This document shows, one piece after another, positions 12,719 to 27,222 of a DNA stretch of 64,000 nt; positions within the stretch are counted from its first letter, which is position 1, and every line of letters starts with the position of its first letter. The stretch is from Lumbricus rubellus (lineage: Eukaryota > Annelida > Clitellata > Crassiclitellata > Lumbricidae). The notes beneath the pieces were generated by a model that searched no databases, was not told the DNA's origin, and was given only the letters and a program-made list of their open reading frames with translations. Location of the stretch: positions 30,003,068 through 30,067,067 of the forward strand of contig OX243816.1 in assembly GCA_945859605.1 (NCBI GenBank), in the 5' to 3' direction. The position numbers and the translations under genes were made by a program.

Positions 12719-13900
12719 ATGCTCCTTTCCAGGATGAAAGAGTGTTCACACTGTACAGGATTATCCTTATTCGTATTTTGGATCCATTACACGTTGTTAG
12801 GTTTTGCGTTACTTCAAGTCCTGCTTTTGTCAGCTGTTGAAAGTGTCGTAATTCCAGCCAACATTTCATCCAAACTCTTCAATATTGCAATCAATCCTTT
12901 GAATGGCGACGTTTATATTGGAGCATTGAATCGAATTTATCACTTGGATAGCAACTTCAACAATAAATCCGAAGCCATAACTGGTCCACGACTGGACAAT
13001 CCGGATTGTTACAGTGGTTATAGTGATGATAAATGTGCTGATACAAAACCTGTGTATCGGGGTGTCACACTCACCGATAATTTCAATCAGATACTAGAAG
13101 TTGACCTGAACAACAACCAGCTCATCGCGTGTGGAACGGTTTATCATGGGGCCTGTGAGAGGCGAAATCTCTCGAACGTCAGTGCCTTTGTTGAAGGAAA
13201 TGGAACAAGTTTTGTTACTGTCGGAAGCAATGATCCAAACTCTCCTATGATTGGGCTTGTCGCACCCGGTACATCAGGTGATGACATCTTGTACGTTGGG
13301 ACTAGCAGCACAGGCAAATCACGACTAGAATATTTGTCAACACAGTGTAGAAGTGGCATTTGCAGTCTCTCCACAACGGGAGATAGTTTTTCCACAACTG
13401 AAGAGAAACCTTTTCGCATTTTGCGGACATCAAGCAATGGCCGGCAAGCTGCTGATTTAGATGATACCACTTATTCAAGCTATAATCGTTCATATGTTGC
13501 TGCTTTCAGTGTTAACAAATACAACTATTTTTTGATAAGAGCTTTGGAGGGCCAAGTATTATCCAAGATAATACAATTTTGTCAGGGTGACCAATATTAC
13601 GCTTCCTATGTGGAGACTCGGATTGCGTGCAATACGTCTCAACTAGACTACAATCTGATACAGGACGGAGTCTTTGTTCAGCCTGGCTCGTATTGGGCGA
13701 ATGACCTTGGAATGACTGCTAGCGACTACATCTTTTTGGGTGCTTTTTCATCTTCATCTTCATCTTCGTCATCTGGTGTTTGTGTTTATCGACTTGAAGA
13801 CATTAGAAGCAATTTTAGATCAAATATTCAGCTGTGCGATAGGGGCATCGGTAACGTTTCAGCGGGTTTTAAGCCAAACAAACCGTGTACTGCTTTCCAG
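12719..13900 (+). CDS. PLXN: Plexin coding exon 1: signal peptide and most of the sema domain
   Basis: Encodes residues 1-394. A Phe/Leu/Val-rich leader (about residues 14-41) is followed by a sema propeller with many Cys and N-glycosylation sequons. A long first coding exon is typical of plexins. It contains the stretch [10 protein letters not shown] and the family-typical [12 protein letters not shown] run of serines near residues 342-350 comes from a TCATCT microsatellite. The donor is ccag|gttaga, phase 0. The exon probably starts at 12520, after a tttttccag acceptor, leaving about 199 nt of 5' UTR. Confidence 0.95.
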
Positions 13901-16900
13901 GTTAGAAAATGATTTTCATGATTTTAATCTTATATTGGTTAGATTTTTGTGTCTTCATATCTAGTGGCTTGTGACACTCACAAAAGTAATAAATAAATAA
14001 AGGGAGCGCCCCTGGGTAGATTTCTTGAAGTGGCACTTCCATGGAACGAATGAATGAATGAATAAAATGTTGCTGTCAAGCTGTTATATTTTTGTAACAT
14101 ATACTTCTCTGCAAATCATGGACAAATACGGTATATATCCTTACAGTTTATAATTGCCTATCTGACCTGTAACAACACTTTTGTAGATCTGACTTTATGA
14201 CCTTTTGAGTTTACTTTCTGAATTTTTTCCCCTCAATCTTTGTTTACCAAAATGGTTTAGTTCCCTGAACTTCTGTCAATTGGTATGTTGCTTGTGACAT
14301 TTCTAATTTACCTAGCATCGTTGGGTTCATACTAGCACTTAATCTTGGATTTATGCTTTTCTTTAGTTACCACAAAACTGAGCAGTGTTGATTGGCATGA
14401 GTCAATGAAATTTCTACATTGGTCTGAGTGTCACAGGTGTTCAAGTTTCCACATTTGTTTTCTACTACCTGTGATTAAGATCAAGTTGTGATTGCTCAGT
14501 GTATGTCCAGATTAGTATTAAACTTGAAAATAATTGGTTCATGCTATAGAAGTTTTTAAAAATGTTGTGTGCTGTTTCTGAGTTTCATCAGTTTCACATC
14601 ACCCAATTATGTGAAACTGATGAGTTGAGGCATTCAGAGAGGCAGCTGTAGTGAGTGTTTCAAAATCTAACAGGGTAAGCCTTTACATAATGGCTGTTGC
14701 ATTGTTTTGATTGCTGTTACCATTCTGAATTCATATACATTACAGTGTCAGTTTGTCTGAAGTTGTAAATATGAGATTCGTATAATTTTCTGTAATATTT
14801 TGTTTTTCATGTGTTCCCAACTCCCACTCAGAATCGCAATGTGACTGATGCAACCTGTGAGACTAACGTCAGGGAAAATTATCCATTAAGTGGTACCATC
14901 CCACTGCTTGCCAACTCACTGCTGAGTCTGAGCGGAGTAACTCTAACGGCAATCTCTGCGATCGCCATGAACAACTACACTGTTCTGTTTCTTGGAACGT
15001 CTCAGGGAAAACTCCTCAAGGTCAGTTGATATTGTTAGGAAAGAATCAACAAGATTTTGAGATGACCACTTTTCTTGCCAAGGTGCACGGCTTACAGTGT
15101 GGATGGACGTTCATGGATGGCGTCTATGCACTTATTGTAAGACATGAACACCATCCTGCCACTTATTGGCCAGCACAGCCTAAAAAGGTAAGGGGCGTCC
15201 AGGCACTTCTTTTGGAAAGGCAAGGGACGTCCAGGCACTTATTTTTCCACACTTTAAGCACTGCCAAGGTGTCGACTGTAAAATAAAAATGATATAAGAT
15301 ACAACCTTGTATCCTCTTTTTGCTCTGAAAGTCTGAACATCAAATAAGAATGATGACATATTTAATATTAAAACATGTCTTGCTGTTCTTGTATCACTTT
15401 TCCTTATGCTAGTAGGTCTAAGCATCCTTACCTTACCTTCTCTCTTGGTGAAATTCATAAATCATGCCTTATGAATACATGATATATGTAAATTACCTAA
15501 TTAAGCTATCAATATTCTAGTTTTGCTGATACATGTACTACTGTTAATAATCTTTGGTTTTGCCTAATGTTGTGTGCTTGTTGTAAATGGACCAATAAAT
15601 TATTGAACATAATATATAAAAATCTGTGTGTGGTAGTTATAAATTGTTGATGTCAATATTGATGATTGTGTCTTGATTTCTGACATAGCAGTAGTCATAT
15701 GTCAAAGCAATACTCTGACACACAATCTGACACTGTGCATTTCAGTTTGTGATGATTGGTAACAACGGATTGCAGTACGACAGTATTTCATTCGACAACG
15801 ATGTTTCACCTGTGAATAAAGATCTTGTCTTCAATAAAGAGATGACACACATATACGTGATGACCTCAATGAAGGTCGGCATTGTTTTACTTACGGGTAG
15901 ATAGTATTACATTCTAGGGAAAGTTCTGCTGCTTTTTATGAATTCAGTATGCAGTTTATTGGAATAAGCTTCATACTGAATTCATAAAAAAGCAGCAGAA
16001 CTTCCAATCAATTGGTGATTTCTTTTGTATTGAAAGTTCTGTTACTCTGTGGTTGCTGTGAAAATCCACTGCGCAAGATAAAGCTGCCATCTTATCCTGT
16101 TTAGTTTGTCACTTTCATGATTCATCCAAACATTCTCTAATCATTCTATAAGTTTGCATTTTAATTAAAATGCCATGCTTCTCTAATATTGGAGGCATTT
16201 TTCAGTCATGTCGATTTATCAGTCAATCAGAATTTATATAGCGCCCCTTCAAGATTGTCATCAACACTTTTACTCATACCCTTGAGTATCTGTATCTTTG
16301 TACCTGGGAAGAACATGACAAACATACACTTTATACGTATTCATACGTTCTGTGAGCGGCGCTATATAAATGTTCACTTACAATTACAATACATACAACA
16401 TCTGTTCCTCCATTTTCTTACTTTTTCCCAGTATAAGTGTTTTATATGATTATGTGATAAAAAGCTGAAAACATAAATTCCTTTGCCTAACCTTTTGATA
16501 TTTTTTACTTTGTGTAGCTGTACAAGGTACCATTGTCTGAGTGCAACAAGTACCAGACTTGCACCGATTGTCTATCCGCCAAAGATCCTTTCTGTGGATG
16601 GTGTACTCTGGAGGGAAGGTAAAAGGCTGTCAATCTGGCAAACTCTGATCTCTTGTTATGCCTGCATAATTGTGCCTAATTATGCTTGTGGATATGGCTG
16701 TCATTATTATTGTGCATGTGTGACGTGGCGGTCGAGTGAGTTTGCCTGGGATTATGAGGGTGGTGGACTTTTTCTGTTGGAACTGTGGGAAGGTCAGACT
16801 TTGGCAACCTGTCAGCAGCAGCAGATGTGTAGCCAAAGATACACAGGAAGTACTTGATCCAATGGTTTGAGATAAATCAGATATCAGACAAAACAAACTT

Positions 16901-19325
16901 CGTACCACATGATTTCTGTCATTGTTATCACCACCACCACCACCACCACCACCACCACCACCACTGCTGTCATAGCTGTTTATCGTCTCCATTATTTGCT
17001 GTCCCACCGTGTTCATAATTATAATTACACACTGTCATCTGCGTGTATGCGAACAAATTAAGGGTAGGGTATTTGCTTCCAACCTTGCCGTCATCACATT
17101 AACCTTAAAATTGCCTTTTAGACTGTCTCATGCTGTCTTTTGTTTCTGATGGGGGATGGTTCAATGTTGTCCATTTGCACTCTTTCGATCTTATGTAGAT
17201 CTTCTTCTTCTTTAGTTCTCTGCCGTCAGGCAGGTTCATATGTCCATTGACGCCACGCTTATCTGTTCTGTGCATCCATCTTTAGCCCTCTGTAACCCTC
17301 CTTTGTCATCATCCAGTCTAGTAGCATTGTTCTTGGTCTTCCTCTTGACTTTTTCCCCTCCATTCTTCCCTCGATGATGTCTCTTACTATGGTGTCACTC
17401 CTCATGATGTGGCCAATCCAGTTTCTCTGCCACCTTCGTATTGTCTCCAGCATTGATCTTTCCTCTCCCACCATCTGCAGTATGTATGTTTAATATGTAG
17501 ATATAACCTCTTAATTGAATTTTGTTAAATTTTTTCCTTGAAGTAGTGTGCAATAGTCTAGATAGCATTGAAAGTTCTATATTATTAGTCAGAAGATCAA
17601 GAGTTCAAACCCTGTGAAAGTACAATAATGTATCATTTGCTGCCTGTAATGAACCCAAATATATCGTGACTTTTATTGACTGTACAATGTTGATGGGAAG
17701 TTGAGGTGGTGTCCCCCACATGGTGAGTATAAGAAAAAGTTTGTGCCAATGACCAAGTCACTGGACAACCTCAACAACTTGAAAACTAGCCTATTAAATC
17801 AGAAATGAAGCCATTTTATGCTTTAGGAATCTGATGCAGCACATAGCACTCGATTGGCTGTGGTTTTGTCAGCATATATCACTTTTCAACAACACTGTGA
17901 CCCGAGATGACAGACAGGTCTGCGACCCTTCACACGATGTATCAGACCATAACCTCGATCTTGACCAATTTTTTCATCCCCAGTTTTTGAGGTGCATATA
18001 TTGTATGATCTGCGTTTGATGATATGTTGTTGTTTATCCCAAGTGGGGTTGTTCTTGTTGACCCTTTTTGGGTTCCCCCTTTGATGTCAACAGTAGAAAA
18101 CTTTTTTAGGGTATCAACTTCTGTAATATATTTTGCTGTGATCTGAGGACTGTCCAGCGTGAGAATTGTGGAAAAATAACCGGGGGGGGGGGATTGGACC
18201 ATGATCCACTTGGAATTGGGGTGGAAAAAACACACTTCACTACAGAGCTCTAAGGAAGACTGGGACCCCCTGGCAATTCTCACCCTGGGACCGTCTGTTG
18301 TGAGACCCCCTGGCAATTCTCACCCTGGGACTCTCTGTTAGGAGCTGGGACTGGGAGCACTTCCGAACAGTCCCAAACAGTAGTTCTGTGTACAAATTTC
18401 CATAATAAATGCAAGAAATGAATGCGTTTGCGCTTTTTATTTTCTGTTGTGTATGATTCAATAAATGACTTTAATGAGAAATTAAATTTTTCAAGAAGTT
18501 CTCGTTATATGCTCAGGTGTTCTACAAAGCCTGAATGTCAGACCAGCAGCCTCTCTGGTCGATGGATTCTACCGACTCCAATTGGAAACACTGCGGCATG
18601 TCCGAGTATAATACGCACAAGTCCATCACAAGCTGGTGGCAATTTTCCGACTGTGGTGAGTCAGGTTTTCATTTGTATTGAACTGTGTCTTTAAAATAAT
18701 TTCTTTTGGGTTTTTTCCTAACCCAGTGTATCATAGGGTATCATTGTGATCTCTCCCTCTAAGTGAACATGCCAAAGGGGTCAAGGTGCAAACCCTATGC
18801 ATTAGAGTGGGGGGAGCAGCGACCCAAGGCATTAGGAAGTAGGGCAGCAGATCTCACGGAAATAGACTGGTCACTGGGGGGAAAGTCAAACAGACACCAC
18901 CATAGCGTAGCTGCTACCCACCATGCTACATACTTCTGGTGGGGGGGGGGGGGTAGGATCCAGTGCAGCACATTTAGCATGAGAAGTGTCCAGAACTGGG
19001 GATATGTACAATGAGGCGTAATGCAAGGCGCAGGGCATAAGACCTGTCTATGCAGTCCAACCACCCAGCTGGAATGTTTGTATCAGTTAGATTGTCATGG
19101 GTTTGGGCTGTAGAGTGGTTGAGACTTAAGAGGTGCTTGAAACACCCTATGCTAAGTGGGTGGATGCATACATGCATTCATAGATATAGCACCATTGAAG
19201 TTCCTCTCAAGTCAATTGAGCCTACTTTGATAAACACATTTGTCTAGGACTGACTCTATCATTTCGCTTGATCTCGGCCGGGAGCGCCTCTGAGTAGGTA
19301 CCTTGAAGAGGCGCTATATAAATTA

Positions 19326-19378
<53 letters not shown>

Positions 19379-22300
19379 AGAAAGTTTTATTTTTATATGG
19401 TATTTGATGTCAGTAAACTCAAACCCTGTGATACACATGTCTCATATCCAGAACGTTAAGCATCCTCTCTCTGATGCTTTACACATAATGACCTTGAAGA
19501 AGAGGGAGGGGGAGGGGCAGGGAAGGTAGATCAAAAGGAAGAGGAAGCTGAGGAGGAGAAAAGAAGTCTAATCACGTGGTCATAATTTGATACAATGTAC
19601 CCTCATGAAATCCACAACTGCAAGCCTGTCTTGAATGTCAGCTGTGATATCAAAATACAAATAACAGAACAGTAGCTTAACTGTTCTCTTGTCTGATACA
19701 AAACTGATTATTTATTTATGATAGTCCTATGGTTGTTGTTGATGTCATGAGGATGATGCACATCCGGCTTCTGCAGTAATGGTCACCCGATGTCATGCTG
19801 CAGACTGGCTGGTTGAACTCCTTCACTCTTTTGTGGGGGGGGGGGGCAGTGGTGTAGGGGTGGTGTATGGGTATGTTCGATATCTGGAGCTGGAAGGTTG
19901 CGCGTTCAAATCCACCTCAAGCCGTGGCAAAGGGACCCTGAGCAAGTCCATCACACGCAATTTCTCATGCACTTTGGTGTGAAACTCTGATTCAGTGTCC
20001 GTGTTGTAGTCGGGAGCATCTCTGAGTAGTAATCTTGAAGGGGCAATATAACAAGTGCTCTTACCTTACATACATACATACCGTTTCAAGCAATGCATGT
20101 CCTAGCTTTCAAAGTTCTTGATATGTCTACCATGAGTAGAAAATCTGTGTCTAGTCCTATCAAATGCAATGAATTTATGAAAGAAGAATTTATTACTTTT
20201 GCGTTGTCTTGTTTTTCTTCTAGATCACTCTCTCTTTTTCGGGCTTGCCACCTCTTCAGAATGGAGAGTACTACAGTTGCTTATTTGGACCACAGGGCAT
20301 TTCAGCAAGGGCAAACTACGCAACCAATCAGCTGACTTGTACATCTCCATCTGACTATGCCATCTCAACTGGTTCGTTTAATAATTCTATTTCAGTTGTT
20401 CCGACTGCTGATTAGTTTTGTAATTAAATATGCCGGTGTTATTGTAACACTAGTTTGAAGTTATTAGCTGAGCAGGGTTTAAAGTGGGTTGGAAGTTGGG
20501 AACACATGGGAATGGTGTTCCCACTGCTCTTGAAATGCTTTGCTTGTGTTCCTACTGTTCACACCATGCATGGAAACCTGGAAACACATGCATTCAATAA
20601 AACTCTTATTCAGTGTTCCACTGCTCACACATTCGGTGTTCCCACTGCTTACACAAACCACTTTGGCCATTGTAAATAGGTATTTATGCTGAAATATCAG
20701 TTGAATTGAAAGTATACACACCCATTTATTTATTTGTGTAGTGAATTAATTTTTAGTTTGGGATTTTTATTTAGAACTATCTTGTCTATCCTGTTCTATT
20801 TAGTTTTTGTCTGGTAAGGTGAATAAATATATTTTCAATTGCAGGCAATCTGTCCACTCAGCTGAATGTCCAGATCTCATCTCTTAGCATCAGTTTTATC
20901 AGCACACCATTTACGATATACAACTGCAGTTATTATGCTGTGTAAGTTCAGTTTAATGTTGACTTCTTTAAATATTTATGCAAATTTATGAAAACTTCTG
21001 AACTTCATATTGTACAGATTATATCTGAATATCATATTCACTCCATCATCTGTTCTAGTCTTGAATGATTTGATCTGGTTTCTTATCACATCAACTCATC
21101 TCATTCATGTTACCTCAGATTTTGCAGTAATTGATTAAATGATGGATAAATCTTCTGCGGCGGAACCTTCCGCCAGATAATGCCTTCCGAAACTGCTTAT
21201 ACGGCGGAAGGATCTGCGCATGCGCCAAATGTATACCGCGCGCATGCGAAGTACGCGAACTCCATCGCGCATGCGCAGCATTCGAACGCGCTGCGAAGTT
21301 ATTGTTCTTAACATAACGAGTTGGAAAATGGCAGAATTATTATTCGTTGGACAAACGTTTGATACCTTGTCATTGCACGTCTTTTTCGTGAGGGTCGGTT
21401 AGGGCTCAGGTTAGGCATCGTGAGGGTCGGTTAGGGTTAGTGTTAGGGTTAGTTTAGCCATTAGAAACTCCGGCGGATTGATGGCAAAAGACACCGTGTA
21501 TTTTTCTTCCGCCATACAATAACGATGGCGGAAACTTCCGCCGTATAAGCAGTTTCGGAAGGCATTATCTGGCGGAAGGTTCCGCCGCAGAAGCTTCACG
21601 CTTAAATGATTTGCTGATTGATTGATTCAAATAATTGAGCCAAATCTCTAACGATATCTCCTAAAAGAATCGATAAACACATTCAAGTGCTTAAAGTGTG
21701 CATCTGTTTGGGTGTATGGAATTTTATTCTGCTGTTTTCAAATTCTCATTCAAAGTGTCTGAATTGTTGGTTATTGTTAAAAATATTTTGCAATGATCAA
21801 TTGCAAATATTGTTTCGACAATAATAATAATTTTCTTTATTGAACAATCCGGATGACAGACTAACCAGTTACAGTGTACAATTAGCCAATTGAAACAATT
21901 CACAAAGACACAAATCACAAATCTTAAACAGAACAGAGAGCCTGCAATGCACGACGCTAATAGCAGCTTTAAAAGCTTGTCTATCCTACTAGTGTCTGAT
22001 GTGTCCATACATGTGTACTCAAATTTTTTTTAGTTAAACCCACTATCGCCCAGTACGTATGTAAGTGATCGTGCTTGAATATGTGTGTGTTTGTGTATGA
22101 TTTAAGTATGTTTGTGGACAGTTTTAGAGTGCCAAAAATAAAATAAAAATTTATTTAGTTTTCTTCTAGGCTACTCTTTCTTTTTCTGGCTTGCAAGTAC
22201 CTGATATTTACATTGCTTTTGCACAGATGTTCACAATGTGTTCGAGCCGAGTGGGGGTGTCACTGGTGCATCAACACCGGCCAGTGCCAACACAGCACCA

Positions 22301-25300
22301 CATCTTGTACATTTCCTGTGAACACCAATACAGCAGAGGTAGCTGAGGAAAATTCAGTTTCTTATAAGATATGAAAATGTTTAAATTTTCTGGTATTCTG
22401 AAAGTCATTCAGAAGTTGCTTTAGTCGATACTTGGATTGATTGTTTAAGCCTATATTTAGTTTCTAAAAACAATAGAGCAATATGTAAAATTGTAAATCC
22501 TGCAATCAATAAATTAATACAATGCCCGGTCATTTATTTCAGGTTTGAATTTTCCTTTTTTGTGTATCTTTTTAGTGTTGCAATTTCATAATAAACCAAT
22601 AATTATTTCATGATTCTACATTTATAAACAAATGCTACCAGGCATTCAGTATGTCCAGCTCTTTGTTGTGTCTGATTTTTTTTCGGGCTTGCATAGTCAC
22701 CAGCAGTGGGCAGAGGACCAGACAACAGACGTAGAGCCTGCCCTATAAGGACACTTTGTGTGGCTTCAAGTGGTTATGCTCCATTATGCCTTTCCACTGC
22801 AAGTCCTGTTAAACTGAAGATTGCCAGATTCTTAACAAGGGCCTGCCAATGGAACAGTAGATTCAATGTTATCGCTAGAAATAGTGGAGTTATAATAAAA
22901 TGTAATATGAAATAATTTTCAATTTTCTATTACATTGTAAAGCAGTGCATGGTGATGTTCAGTGGGAGTTGTGTGTGTATTTGAACAATGTGCAATTGTA
23001 CCATGTAGGTGCATGTTTGTATTAAAGTGCTTAGCCACATGTAAGCTCGTAAATTTATGCATGTATGATATGCATCTGTAAGTATGTAAGTTGCTACATG
23101 TATCCATGCATATATTCTCATTAACATATTTAGTTAAACCCTATATCACCCAGTAGATATGTAAGTGATAGTGGTTGAATATTTGTGTATGTTTGTGTGT
23201 AATTTAAGTATGTACGTGGACAGTTATAGTGTGTCTGCAATAAACAGTATCTCAGGGTTTTGTTATATTAGAGTGTTTATCATTTGTTTCTCAGCAATGT
23301 CCAAGTGTGTCTCCTGCTGGTAGAGAAATACTCATACCATCTGGAAGTTCACAGAAACTGCTTGTTCAGGTTTCAAACCTTCAGAGTTTGCAGGTATTTT
23401 TCCTTTACAGATAATTCGTTGAGGTCATAAGTATATTTACGTCAGTGTATCTTCATAAAATGATTGACTGATGTGTTGCTGACTGTTCCAGGTGCAAGCC
23501 TACGTCTTGCTAGGAGGTGTTCCAGATTCATTCATTATATATGCATTTATATAGCGCCTTTTCAAGGGGGGGGGGGCTACTCAGAGATGCAAACAGATAG
23601 TGGAAGTGTTGCTGAGTTTAGTCTGTAAAGATTAATACTGACATATTGTCTTCTAACATAGTTTCTAGAAGTGTTGTACTGAGGTTAAACACTACAAAAT
23701 TAAAAGTCGGCCTCTGTTCTGCTATTTTTATATAAAAGTCTTAGTATAAATTATTTTGACTATCGTGCAGCTCTGGTAAATAATATTAGCTAGCCTGCAA
23801 GATGCTAATAGCCGACAGCCTTTCCATGCAAATTGATTACCTTGTGGGCCTTCCATAAATGATGTAATGCAATTTTGGATGATTTTTCACCTCCCCTCGT
23901 AAGGGATGTCACACATTGTCACAAATGTGTGATCCCAACCCCCTATGCCTCTAGATGCATGACATAATTTATGGATGGTCTCTTTACAGAATGCTGGAGG
24001 AAGTAACTTTCAATGTAGAATGAACTCTACACCACCGAATTCGTTGCGTGCTTCCGTGTATAACAATACATTTGTGGAGTGTGATAGCTCTTTAGTGAGT
24101 AATTATTTAAAATGCTGTTTGTAGAGTTTTGTATGCTCAGAAAAGTGACACATTAGGACCCAATTCCTTTAAAATATGAGCTAACATAGCCAAAGTTTTA
24201 TGCATTGTCTGTTGTATCGTTTAATTTAATAACTTTTGAAATTGTGTCATTTATATATTGCACCTTTGCAGCCTGTGGGTGCTGGGTAGTGTTCTCTTGA
24301 GATCATCTAAAAGTTGCCACTTTCAAGAATCTGGGGTGAAACCTAGTAATTGAGATAATAACTAGCTAAAAGACAGCTTGCCCTGTTTAATCATACAGTG
24401 AGAGGTGCTATATAAATTTATAGATACAATACAATACAATAGTTGTTACATTTTTTGATTGATCTAAGATATCTTATTTTTTTCAATTTTATTGTAGTGC
24501 ATTACTCTCTCACGGTCTGTTTTATAATTGCCTACTATGATTCATGATTGTTTTGTAACTGAAAATTCTTACATTGTTCGTATTCGATGTTCCTGCCATG
24601 CAGTTGCAACAGTTCAATAAAGTTCATATTTACTCACTTATTACATTTATATGTAATTTTAATTTATTACCATCTTATGCATAAATTAATTTGATCACTT
24701 TTCTTGTTGCAGTACCAGTTCCCTGGCAACTTCATTTCGATGCGTTTGGAGATTTTATGGGGCAGCAATTTGTACCCAGTTGAAGGCAACTATGTAGTAA
24801 CAGGTCGGACTCTAGTTTCATTTATGAGAATTATTATTATAGGAACGTATCAGCAAGGTATAGATTGAGAAGTAGAGCCAGTGAGGATAGGTAGACTTTA
24901 TTAAATAACCTACAATTACAAATTTAGGATAGAATTTTTGGTTTCTGCTCATTTGACCAACGACCATGTTCATCTGTAACTACAATTACTTACACAGATT
25001 GTTGAAAATGCTGTTTCCTGATGATAAAATAATGTACAACTTTTAGTACAGTAATATTGTATGTTATAAAATATGTCATATGATATGTTCGTATAATTAA
25101 CAACATTGTTATAAAATATTATGTAATATGATATGTTCGTATAATTAACAAAATTATATATCATAATGCATACATTGGATTTGGCCTAAATTGATGCTCG
25201 TGCAAAGTTGAAGATTCAAAGTTTAATATTGTTCATATTGTGCTTATGTGATTGAGTTGAGGTAGACCACCAGAGGGAGACCACCTCACTCAACTTATTT

Positions 25301-27186
25301 ATTTACAGGTGGCAAAAATGCTAATGGGCTGCCTTTGGACGGAGAACTAACTCATCATCATCATCATCATTTTCATCGTCATTATCATCATCATCAAAAT
25401 CATCATCATCGTCATCATCATCATCAAAATCATCATCATCAAAATCATCTTCATAATCGTGGTCAGTATCATCATCATATTATTGTATGAGTTATGGATT
25501 TAGCAGAGCTTAGTATGGATTACAAAAGATCAAATTCTGGATATAGGCCTACAGACTCTTCAGTCTAGACTCTAGAACGTAATGTGCAGTATTTTCATCG
25601 GTTAAAATTTTTGTTTTGGAGATTTAGAAATACAGATGGGATTTGGGGGAATAAAGTACCAAAGTTCTCACCACGATAACAATGATGATGGATCGAAGTT
25701 GAGGAAGACATATTTTGGAACGAAATTTTCGGAATTGCGACAAAGTAACTGAAGTATTTCGTTTGTTTTTCAGTGTTCAGTTGTTCAGCATTGGCTGACA
25801 GTGACTGCAGTATATGTCTGAGCCTTCCTTCGTATTCCAGCCTCTCCAAGTTCGGCTGTTTCTGGTGTGGCGGTATGTGCCGAACAACCTACTCAAATAA
25901 TTCGTGCACAACTGCTGAGCAAACTTGTCCCTCTGCCAGCATAAGCGGGGTGAGCATTATCTGGCTTTTGTTTTTCTTCTTTTCAATGTTCTCTGTTCTG
26001 CATTTTCTTTTCTGTCCCCAACACTTATGCACGTATCAGAGCACTTGTATACTTGTAGAAGACCCTTTAAGCTGGTCACAAGGGCATGGTGGTATGGCTA
26101 TCTAGAAATCACCGAACAAATGTCTATTAAGACAAGTAGAAATCTGACTCGCAGTGAGTTTTGTTGAAATTTTGATATAGTTTATTTTGTGAAGTTGTGT
26201 AGTTGAGTTGTGTGAACCATCAATGAAGGGTGCTGCTCACTTGTGGCTTTGTACACACTGGATATACAGGGTGGCTCAATAATATTATTTGACATGGAAA
26301 TCAACAAATGACGTTAATTTTTCCGCGGAAATTCGAAAAAACGGAATTGAAAGTTTAAACAGCTGTAACTTTTGCAAACATGAAAATTTTAACGTGAAAC
26401 TTTCAGGGATTGTTGGACATTCATTCCCTTACAAATTGGAAAATTTTCGTAGTAAAATGTCAATGGGTTGCAAAGATATTGCATTTTATCCGGTGGGGTA
26501 TTTTTTTTTTGTTTTGTTTTTTTGTTGAGCCACCCTGTATATATATATATATTATATATTATGTATATATATATATATATAATTATGTATATTAAGAGCA
26601 TGTCCTGGGCATGACGTTAAACTGCATCCATCCTCTGCCACAGGGAACCAACAACGTCCCTGTGCCGGTCCTAAGCCCGGACAAAATGAGGAAGGTTTGC
26701 CAGATGGGTGGCGATACGCTGGCAGTGAAAAACCAAGACGATTGTAATCCGCCAAATCCACGACACAAGTAACATAGCTACCCAGATGCTTCAAGGTGTC
26801 ATGATGTGAAGCAGACATGCACAGGTCGGTCAAGACAGACTGATGGAGAGGGTCGGGGGAGAGAGCGTGGGACACAACGGGCATTGACCCATGTTGTCCT
26901 TCGTGCCTCTTTTTCACGATTCTTTTCAATCAGACAATTGGTTTAGATGCTCGAAGATGTTAATGGTATGGAGCAGACCTGCTGACCGGACCGGTTGAAG
27001 CTGGGCAACATGGCACGAGACAGACTCAGACAGAGAGTGGCATCGGACTCCTACGGGCATTGAGCCTAAGGATATTGATGATGATGATGATGATATTATG
27101 AGCACCTCTGAGTAGATTCCTTGAAAGGCCCCATATAAATTGCATAGATAGATAGATAGATTATAAAATATATTATATAATATACA

Positions 27187-27222
<36 letters not shown>

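Noticed and set aside
13144..13493. Minus-strand ORFs opposite plexin exon 1
   Set aside because: Shadows of the coding exon.
16505..16517. Premature stop in plexin between exons 3 and 4
   Set aside because: Disappears when the acceptor at 16517 is used; phase and PSI motif confirm the junction.
16630..17016. Gly-run minus-strand ORF of 128 codons
   Set aside because: Caused by (CAC)n; no domain, and it overlaps plexin intron repeats.
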